From assembly GCA_947585605.1 (NCBI GenBank), contig CANPXC010000003.1:1-38790 (forward strand): DNA of 38,790 bases. The letters run 5' to 3'. This document shows positions 33,043-38,790 of the stretch, piece by piece. The translations under genes were made by a program, and so were the position numbers. Under the pieces are notes generated by a model. That model had not been told where the DNA came from. It searched no databases and saw nothing but the letters and a program-made list of their open reading frames with translations. Within the stretch, counting starts at the first letter, position 1. Each line of letters opens with the position of its first letter. The stretch is from Candidatus Gastranaerophilales bacterium (GTDB taxonomy: Bacteria; Cyanobacteriota; Vampirovibrionia; Gastranaerophilales; Gastranaerophilaceae).

Positions 33043-34059
33043 TTACATAGCCTGTCGTATAATTCCGTATCGATATTTTAAATCAAAAATTTTAGAAACC
33101 GAGTTATTAATTTTTTCTTCGTCAATTAATTTATCGGCAACGGCTTTTTCAAGGTCTGATATTAAATCAATAATTTTTTTATCCGTATCGCGGAAGATAA
33201 ACATATTAACACCCGCATTTATTGCCCGCGTGCAAGCTTCAAATGGTGTAAATCCTTTTATTCCGTTCATTTCCATATCATCCGTAATAATAAGACCGTT
33301 GAATTTCAAAGAATTAATAAGTAAATCATTAATAATTTTTTTTGAAATTGAAGCGGGATAAACATCATCCAAAGCGGGATATAACACATGCGCCGCCATA
33401 ATTGCGGGGAGTGACGTTTTAATCATTTCATCAAAAGGTTTAATGTGGATATTATTTAATTCTTCAAATGATAAATCAATCACGGGTAAAGTTTTGTGAG
33501 AGTCGCCGCCAGCTGCGCCATGCCCGGGGAAATGTTTACCTGCGGTTATTATTCCGTATTTATCATATTCTCTAAAAACCACTTTTGCGGCGGCAATAAC
33601 ATCATCAGGTCTATTAGAGAAAGCTCTTTCGCCGATAATCGGATTTTCGGGATTTGTATTAACATCAAGAACAGGGACAAAATTCAGATTTATTCCGTAA
33701 TTTTTCAGTTCAAGTGCTATTTGTTTGGTTTGGTCTTGAAGATAAGAAAGACCCATTTCATAAGCGGATTTGGCACTCAAATACTTTTTTCCGCCATGGA
33801 TTTTTTCCGTTCTTTCGACCCTTCCGCCCTCCTGGTCAATACTGTAGAACATCGGAATAAAAGCTTCTTGGGTCAAGTTATATATTAAATCTTTAAATTG
33901 TTTTTCACTTTCTATATTGCATGAAAAAAATATTACTCCGCCCAGTCCTTCTTTTAACAGCTGCATAAAATATTTATTGGAAGCATATTTCGCGGAACTG
34001 AAGCCGCAAATAAACATTTGAGCTAATTTTTGTTTAACAGTTAAATCCGATAGTTTCAT
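33043..34059 (-). CDS. nagZ: Beta-N-acetylhexosaminidase, GH3 (peptidoglycan recycling)
   Basis: A 338-residue GH3 enzyme that removes N-acetylglucosamine from cell-wall fragments. It has the substrate-helix Asp-Glu-Gly-Gly-Arg (DQEGGRVER, 75-83), the NagZ signature KHFPGHGAAGGDSH (175-188) with His188 as general acid/base and Asp186, and the nucleophile Asp260 in IITDDMEMNGI. There is no signal peptide, so a cytoplasmic, recycling-type role is expected. It starts two bases after the GH13-like gene; the AAGAGA ribosome-binding site spans that stop codon. The length fits the short NagZ class. Confidence 0.93.
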   Translation of the reverse strand: MKLSDLTVKQKLAQMFICGFSSAKYASNKYFMQLLKEGLGGVIFFSCNIESEKQFKDLIYNLTQEAFIPMFYSIDQEGGRVERTEKIHGGKKYLSAKSAYEMGLSYLQDQTKQIALELKNYGINLNFVPVLDVNTNPENPIIGERAFSNRPDDVIAAAKVVFREYDKYGIITAGKHFPGHGAAGGDSHKTLPVIDLSFEELNNIHIKPFDEMIKTSLPAIMAAHVLYPALDDVYPASISKKIINDLLINSLKFNGLIITDDMEMNGIKGFTPFEACTRAINAGVNMFIFRDTDKKIIDLISDLEKAVADKLIDEEKINNSVSKIFDLKYRYGIIRQAM

Positions 34060-34061
34060 TT

Positions 34062-36353
34062 TTATCTCTTAATTTTATATATTTTGAACTCACACGGTTC
34101 AAGTTTATCTATTTCAATAGTTGTAACATTTGAAGGTGAATAATGCGGAACAAAGTCCTTTTTATCGGGTTCATATATATATTCACATTCAAGTGTGTAA
34201 TCAGACGGAATTTCAACCTTTTTATTTTCGACGGCGGAATTGGTTTTAATAGTATACTCCATGGTGCCGTCAGGGTTTTGTTTTAAAACTTTTTCATTTG
34301 AAGGAAGGTAATTTGCGGCTATTATGAGTGAATCTTTAACGGTTTCTTTTGAAATCATCCAGCTGACAAAACCGTTTTTATTTTGATTTATAATTTGAGC
34401 TTCACCATCAAGAGTAAGTTCATTTGTAAGTGCAAATCTTCTTATTGCATCAAACTTATCAAAAAATTCATCATCGCGTTCGCGTATTAAAGATACTTCT
34501 TCCTGTATTGTAGCTTCAATACCGTCTTTTGAGAACGATTCATCTCCGTCAACGTACAAACAAGGGCGCTGAGCCAGTTTTCCTCCCGGTAAAAATTTAA
34601 ATTTAAACCATTTAAATAACGCTTCATCGCGGTCCATTAATCCTATATATCTGTTAACTGTTCTGAATTCGCCGTCTTGATTGTTATATGATTTTAAAAT
34701 AGAAAGTAAAGAATTTTTGTAAACGGAAGCGTTGTAATCCTGCAATTCCCGATTATTTGTAATAACTTCGGAAGGAATTTTTTCATAATCCGTTTTGGTA
34801 TCATTGCCCCAAAGTATATCAAAATTCATATCCTGATGATATTCTTTAAAATATGAACCCCAAAGTCTGTATTCTGCCATTGAAGCGAAATAAGGGACTT
34901 TTTCCTTCAGGATATCATTTGCTTTTTTTAAAACAAATCTCGGAGCGCGGTAACTTATGGGACGCAAATCTTTTTCACTCATTTCATCAACAACGAAATC
35001 GGAATGAGTCATTCTAAATCCGTCAAAGTTATATTCTTCCTGCAAAGTCTGCAAATAATTCAAATAAAAATTAATAACCGGAAGGTTATACTCTCCGTTT
35101 TCCAAATAAACAAAATAATACGGAGTCTGGCAATCGGAATCGGCAAATTTAGAAACATCATGACCTTTGGAATTAAAATGTTTAAATATCGGATAAGCTC
35201 CGCCTTCAGACATTTTTTCAAAGACGGGAATACCGCTTGAACACCAAGCCCCGTCGGGTAAAGTCCAAAGTCCTTCTTCTATTAAAGCATTTATTATCTC
35301 TCCGCGCTTTGTTATATCCGTATCTTTTTGAAGTTTAGCGGATTTCACGCCTTCAATCCTGCAAACAATATCCCTTACGCGTTTTTGAAGCTTCTTTTGT
35401 TCTTCTTTTTTTGTCATGTATTTGGAAAGTTCTTTTTTCTTTTCCTCCAATTCTTCATTAAAACGATTGTAAATAGGCATAAATTCAGGTGTTAAATCCA
35501 CCGAACCGCTTTTTAATGTGGTTTGGTATATATTTTTTACTATACTTACGTCATCTTCATCAAATTCTTGAGAAATTTTTATAGCTGCAAAATTTAAAGA
35601 TTTTTTAATTTCTTCTGTTAAAAATTTAACATCAATCCACCTTACAAGTTCAGGGTGAACCATTACCGTTTTCGAATATCTGCCGTTTTGAGGGAAAACA
35701 TCATAAATAACGGGATGTCCTGCAAGCTGAGCCAATGTTATAAATATTTTTATCTGCTGTTTTGCCGTTAATCCTTTTGATTTTAAGCCGCTGTCACATA
35801 ACTTTTCACTAACTTCTTCCGTACTTGCGGTTAAATATGCATTCCCAAAATCTCTCGGATGAAAAGGAACCAAATATATTGTTGTTGATAATATTCCTTT
35901 TTCAATATTTCCGGCAGGCAAAATAACTATTTGTTTTAACCAATCAATAAATTTTGCGGGAGATAAATCCTTAACGCCGTCGCCTAATGCAGCCAGATTT
36001 ATTAATTTTATGTCATGCTGTTCTTTTTTTATCCAATCGGAATCCTTATATCCGTTCCTTTTAACGGGACTGATATACTCATCTTCAACCGTAAATTTAT
36101 TTTCTTTATAAGTTTCATTTATTTCGAGCTTCTTTTCAAGACAAAAAAATGTTTCCGCATTAGTTAATTCTTCTAAGGCGCGTGATTGGGAATACGGCAG
36201 ATAACCGTATTTTTCAATTAAATATGAAAGTTCCTTTTTTCTTTCCGCGCTGATATTGCCTTCACAATAGTGTTCTTTTATAAGAGCATAATTATTCTTT
36301 AATAAATCCGTCTTTTTTTCGGGTGCAGTTTTTTTAAAAAGAAACTCGAACAT
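34062..36353 (-). CDS. GH13/GH77-like alpha-glucan enzyme homologue lacking the usual nucleophile
   Basis: A 763-residue protein. The start is taken at ATG 36353, with GAGG six bases before it; an in-frame ATG lies at 36365. The N-terminal 130 residues are charged and helical. The centre resembles a TIM-barrel alpha-amylase/glucanotransferase: VIYDVFPQNGR, LWTLPDGAWC, SEGGAYPIFKHFN, and NFDGFRMTHSDFVVDEM (about residues 442-458) in the place of the nucleophile loop, where the expected Asp of RxD is Thr. PYFASMAEYRLWGSYF may carry the acid Glu. A beta-sandwich-like tail starts near 640. It may have a divergent activity or only bind glucans. It leads an operon with nagZ; no signal peptide. Confidence 0.65.
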   Translation of the reverse strand: MFEFLFKKTAPEKKTDLLKNNYALIKEHYCEGNISAERKKELSYLIEKYGYLPYSQSRALEELTNAETFFCLEKKLEINETYKENKFTVEDEYISPVKRNGYKDSDWIKKEQHDIKLINLAALGDGVKDLSPAKFIDWLKQIVILPAGNIEKGILSTTIYLVPFHPRDFGNAYLTASTEEVSEKLCDSGLKSKGLTAKQQIKIFITLAQLAGHPVIYDVFPQNGRYSKTVMVHPELVRWIDVKFLTEEIKKSLNFAAIKISQEFDEDDVSIVKNIYQTTLKSGSVDLTPEFMPIYNRFNEELEEKKKELSKYMTKKEEQKKLQKRVRDIVCRIEGVKSAKLQKDTDITKRGEIINALIEEGLWTLPDGAWCSSGIPVFEKMSEGGAYPIFKHFNSKGHDVSKFADSDCQTPYYFVYLENGEYNLPVINFYLNYLQTLQEEYNFDGFRMTHSDFVVDEMSEKDLRPISYRAPRFVLKKANDILKEKVPYFASMAEYRLWGSYFKEYHQDMNFDILWGNDTKTDYEKIPSEVITNNRELQDYNASVYKNSLLSILKSYNNQDGEFRTVNRYIGLMDRDEALFKWFKFKFLPGGKLAQRPCLYVDGDESFSKDGIEATIQEEVSLIRERDDEFFDKFDAIRRFALTNELTLDGEAQIINQNKNGFVSWMISKETVKDSLIIAANYLPSNEKVLKQNPDGTMEYTIKTNSAVENKKVEIPSDYTLECEYIYEPDKKDFVPHYSPSNVTTIEIDKLEPCEFKIYKIKR

Positions 36354-36383
36354 TTTTAACCTCATGCAGACTATCTTATTTAA

Positions 36384-36412
36384 AATATAGTATTATTTTT
36401 ATATTAACGCAA
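36384..36412 (-). promoter_or_regulatory. Promoter of the GH13-like/nagZ operon
   Basis: Minus strand: -35 TTGCGT (36412-36407), 17-base spacer, -10 TATATT (36389-36384). The leader to ATG 36353 would be about 24 bases. Confidence 0.6.
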
Positions 36413-36527
36413 GGAATGTAAATTAATCTAAAGATTTAGATAAAATTATAAACCGTTTGATTGATGTTTAGTTTTAAAAAAGTCTTTAAAATAATTTTAC
36501 AAGGGTAGTATAGTCGTTGGAGATTTG

Positions 36528-37250
36528 ATGAGTTCAAGGATTAAGTATAGTTTATCCGCTAAAATAGCTTTAGCCGCAATAACATTCATTTTTACGGCAA
36601 TAAGCTCTTTTGCTGCCGTTAATTCCATTTCCGGAATTGACGTTCAACAAGGTAAAGATTTATCCTACAACATTATGCTTAAACTGGATAAATCCGCTAA
36701 AGTTATAAAATCTTCAACAGAAAAAGATAACCTGACCCTCACGGTTAACTCAACACTCCCCGCGGACTCCATTGAAATAATTTATGACAATGCCGCAGAA
36801 CTTAATAACATTATCGTTCAAAAGAAAAATAAAGATAATACGGTTATTCTGCTTCAAGGTAAAAATATTGAAAATGCCGACATTTTTACCAAAGAAATCT
36901 CAACCGGTTTAATCCAAAAAGTTAACGATAATAAATTAAATATATTCTTTTTAAACAAAAAATATTCCGTTTTATCCGTTTCTGCAATGTTTTTTATGTT
37001 CTTCTTTATGCTGTTTTTCAGAAAACAAAATAAACATATTAATCACATAAATGAAACTGTTAACAAAAAAAGAAATAATAAAACAGCCGACACCCTAAGA
37101 CATAAGAATATTCCGCAATCAAGAACCGTACCTTCCATTAACTACAAGGTAACAGGAAGCTTTAATACTTCCAATATGTCCGTTCCCAAAGACTTTGTAA
37201 TCAATAATTACAATAATGAACACTTCGGGCAAATCAGAAAAGCAGGCTAA
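36528..37250 (+). CDS. Membrane-anchored protein with AMIN-like exported domain
   Basis: A 240-residue protein. Residues about 1-29 form a signal sequence (basic start, IALAAITFIFTAISSFAA). Residues 30-135 are beta-rich with the pattern of AMIN domains (ISGIDVQQGKDLSYNIMLKL, DNLTLTVNST, IIVQKKNKDNTVILLQGK), which bind peptidoglycan in cyanobacterial AmiC and PilQ proteins. Then a membrane helix at about 148-166 (VLSVSAMFFMFFFMLFF) and a basic, asparagine-rich cytoplasmic tail. TTGGAG at 36517-36522 lies five bases before ATG 36528; an in-frame TTG just ahead is not needed. The AMIN call is by pattern only. Confidence 0.65.
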   Translation: MSSRIKYSLSAKIALAAITFIFTAISSFAAVNSISGIDVQQGKDLSYNIMLKLDKSAKVIKSSTEKDNLTLTVNSTLPADSIEIIYDNAAELNNIIVQKKNKDNTVILLQGKNIENADIFTKEISTGLIQKVNDNKLNIFFLNKKYSVLSVSAMFFMFFFMLFFRKQNKHINHINETVNKKRNNKTADTLRHKNIPQSRTVPSINYKVTGSFNTSNMSVPKDFVINNYNNEHFGQIRKAG

Positions 37251-37314
37251 ATAACTTGCATTATTTTAAATATAATATTATTATAATAGTATTCAACAAA
37301 TAAATGAGTACATC

Positions 37315-37602
37315 ATGCAGATTTTAAAAGCGGCAGAATTATTTAAAAATATAAAAAATATTGATAATATTGAATTTGAAAAATCTAAAATTATTAATAT
37401 AGACTTTTCAAACATTGAAAACATTGATTTAAAAGCAATAAAAACACTTTTAAATTTACAAAAAATAGCCCTGTTAAATAATAAATCTCTTTCAATAAGC
37501 AATGTAAATCCGCAAGTAGGTAAATTGCTCGATGTAACAGGATTAAACAAAACATTTGCAAATGTTGCAACAAATCCTATAGCACAAAGAAAGGCTAAAT
37601 AA
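37315..37602 (+). CDS. STAS-domain protein without phospho-acceptor serine
   Basis: A 95-residue protein with the fold order of STAS/anti-sigma-factor antagonists: IINIDFSNIENIDLKAIKTLLNLQKIALLNNKSLSI then NVNPQVGKLLDVTGLNKTF. The usual D-S pair at the helix start is Ile-Asp-Leu (NIENIDLKA), so the phosphorylated Ser is missing. STAS domains bind partner kinases or nucleotides. It ends two bases before rsmI and shares its transcript; the rsmI ribosome-binding site (AAAGG) is in its tail. A TATAAT at 37282-37287 may be its -10. No cognate kinase is visible. Confidence 0.7.
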   Translation: MQILKAAELFKNIKNIDNIEFEKSKIINIDFSNIENIDLKAIKTLLNLQKIALLNNKSLSISNVNPQVGKLLDVTGLNKTFANVATNPIAQRKAK

Positions 37603-37604
37603 TA

Positions 37605-38414
37605 ATGGCGGGACAATTTTATATAATTGCTACGCCCATAGGAAACCTTACAGATATTACACTACGGGCAGTTGATGTTCTCAAAACTTGTACTTATATT
37701 GCTTGTGAAGATACCAGAGTTACTAAGATTCTTCTTGATAAATACTGTGTGAAAGCAAAATTATTTGATTGTCACAAATTTAATGAAAAAGAACGAAGCG
37801 AAAAAATTATTAACCTCCTCGAAGCAGGCGAAACAATCGCGCTTGTTTCTGACGCGGGAACACCTTTAATTTCTGACCCGGGAAGTGTGTTACTAGATAC
37901 TTTAAGAAATAAAGGAATTAATTATACTTCACTCCCGGGGGCTTGCGCCATTACAACTTTTTTAAGCCAAATCCCGCGCAAAAATGAAGAATTCGCTTTT
38001 ATCGGTTTTATTCCCAGAACAAAAAAACAACAAACAGAAATTTTAAATAAATATAAAAATACAAATTGTATTTTTTATGAATCCCCTAACAGACTGCTTG
38101 AAACACTCAAAAATATTTCGGATAATATCGGAGCTGAAACATATATCGCAATCGGCAGAGAATTAACAAAAGTATACGAAGAAATAAAAATTTCTACTGT
38201 TTCTCAGCTTATTAATTATTACGAAAATCATCCCTTAAAAGGCGAAATTATTGCAATGGTTTATGAAAGAAATTCTGACTTAAAAGAGGAGGAATTAAAA
38301 GAAAAAATTCAAATTTTGAAAGAAGACAATTTTTCGCCAAAAGATATTTCTAAAATCATTTCCAAATTATACGGCGAGAATAAAAACAAAATATATAAAT
38401 TAGCACTGGATTAG
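37605..38414 (+). CDS. rsmI: 16S rRNA (cytidine1402-2'-O)-methyltransferase
   Basis: A 269-residue tetrapyrrole-methylase-fold enzyme that 2'-O-methylates C1402 of 16S rRNA with SAM, tuning the decoding centre. Visible motifs are YIIATPIGNLTDITLRAVDVL (given by its core TPIGNLTDITLRA at 10-22), ACEDTRVT, VSDAGTPLISDPG, FESPNR-like YESPNRL and AIGRELTK, then a helical C-terminal tail. The length is typical. It starts two bases after the STAS gene, and its stop TAG interlocks with the stop of the convergent DNA glycosylase gene at 38411-38414. Confidence 0.95.
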   Translation: MAGQFYIIATPIGNLTDITLRAVDVLKTCTYIACEDTRVTKILLDKYCVKAKLFDCHKFNEKERSEKIINLLEAGETIALVSDAGTPLISDPGSVLLDTLRNKGINYTSLPGACAITTFLSQIPRKNEEFAFIGFIPRTKKQQTEILNKYKNTNCIFYESPNRLLETLKNISDNIGAETYIAIGRELTKVYEEIKISTVSQLINYYENHPLKGEIIAMVYERNSDLKEEELKEKIQILKEDNFSPKDISKIISKLYGENKNKIYKLALD

Positions 38415-38790
38415 TGTTTTGAAACGAATTTATTACCTTTAACAAAGAAACGCCAAGGCAAATCTGCCGCCAATTTTATACCTACTCTTGTTGTTTGAAT
38501 TATATTATCAACATCAATCGTTTCACCATATTCAATCCATATAGGAGATTTTTTAGAGCAAACATCAAACCCGTTAAATTCTTTATTAATATTAAGCGCT
38601 TTACATAATTTAGCAGGGCCGTTTGTATTAAATATTCCGTCTGAAATCGGTTCGATAGCTCTTATTAAAACGGCTGCACCGTAATCTTTTTTTTCAGTTG
38701 CTATATTTAAGCAAAAATGCATACCGTAAGTAAAATAGACATAACATGTACCGGCCTTTTCAAACATAGGAGAATTGCGTTTAGTTTTGC
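38411..38790 (-). CDS. mpg: 3-methyladenine DNA glycosylase, C-terminal part (cut by window edge)
   Basis: An Mpg/AAG-family base-excision enzyme that removes alkylated purines. About 126 codons are visible; the frame continues off the right edge. The edge reads KTKRNSPMFEKAG, whose RNSPMF is the family motif, so the Met at 38767 is internal and not the start. YVYFTYGMHFCLNIAT and AAVLIRAIEP are the next hallmarks, followed by GPAKLCKALNI and the late RVGI-type strand. The active-site Glu/Tyr of this part are present as far as the family pattern allows. About 70 N-terminal residues should lie outside the window. Confidence 0.9.
   Translation of the reverse strand, partial: KTKRNSPMFEKAGTCYVYFTYGMHFCLNIATEKKDYGAAVLIRAIEPISDGIFNTNGPAKLCKALNINKEFNGFDVCSKKSPIWIEYGETIDVDNIIQTTRVGIKLAADLPWRFFVKGNKFVSKH

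Noticed and set aside
37293-37616. 107-codon minus-strand frame
   Set aside because: Antisense to the STAS gene and the rsmI start; shadow.
38765-38767. ATG at 38767 as start of the DNA glycosylase
   Set aside because: The frame stays open to the window edge and encodes the conserved RNSP just before this Met, so it is internal.

Overview
The window is a strongly AT-rich chromosomal segment (roughly 30% G+C by eye). It has standard stop-codon use, close gene packing, many 1-4 base gene overlaps and no rRNA, tRNA, CRISPR array or insertion sequence that I can see. The gene set suggests a Gram-negative, probably fermentative member of the cyanobacteria-related non-photosynthetic lineage (Vampirovibrionia/Melainabacteria, order Gastranaerophilales). 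Pointers are LL-diaminopimelate aminotransferase, a DUF4330 protein, a short omega subunit resembling the cyanobacterial form, a PPi-type phosphofructokinase, and heptose-kinase and O-antigen-ligase genes that imply a glycosylated outer envelope. The taxon is inferred from gene content, not proven.

Layout. 1-2930: a truncated anchored coiled-coil protein (-), a membrane/TPR protein (+) behind a promoter with a G10 run, and a secreted WG-repeat-like protein (-). 3015-4340: uppS-rdgB pair (+). 4376-5956: a large unknown membrane protein (-). 6168-8713: rpsT (+), rpoZ-like (-), a TPR protein (+) and a flippase-like integral membrane protein (+). 8769-11437: gltD-type oxidoreductase (-) divergent from dapL (+). 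11491-13365: L-serine dehydratase sdaAB-sdaAA plus a small unknown gene (-), divergent from a CstA-family transporter (+). 14877-20977: an envelope cluster with an exported glycine-zipper protein, a polytopic membrane protein, two TonB/TolA-like proteins (one with an N-terminal zinc ribbon), then a secreted von Willebrand A protein and a glycosyltransferase on the other strand. 21048-23606: TPR-GAF-HD-GYP phosphodiesterase and a NarL-type response regulator. 24147-25826: PPi-phosphofructokinase. 25885-27784: an FkbM methyltransferase with a G9 run in its coding sequence and an unknown gene (-). 27839-32724: a tightly overlapped operon of heptose kinase, DUF4330, O-antigen ligase, sucC and sucD. 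32742-36353: small exported protein, NagZ and a GH13/GH77-like protein (-). 36528-38790: AMIN-like membrane protein, STAS protein, rsmI (+) and the C-terminal part of a 3-methyladenine DNA glycosylase (-).

How the parts fit. Housekeeping metabolism (isoprenoid carrier synthesis, nucleotide-pool cleaning, lysine/peptidoglycan precursor supply, PPi glycolysis, serine to pyruvate, succinyl-CoA to ATP) alternates with envelope genes. The most notable signals are two long G runs in a genome where such runs should be very rare. One sits in a promoter spacer and the other inside a methyltransferase gene where both one-base slips give immediate stops, which is the layout of phase-variable contingency loci. 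Several genes also have a consensus -10 only 6-7 bases before ATG with no Shine-Dalgarno, suggesting leaderless mRNAs. The TonB/zinc-ribbon/VWA cluster is the best candidate for an undescribed envelope system.

Several starts were moved to the ATG with a proper ribosome-binding site (rpsT, rpoZ, cstA, sucC, the HD-GYP gene and others). Two genes (sdaAA and the first TonB-like gene) appear to start with TTG. The longest gene-free stretch (6750-7049) holds the rpoZ promoter and a pair of imperfect direct repeats.
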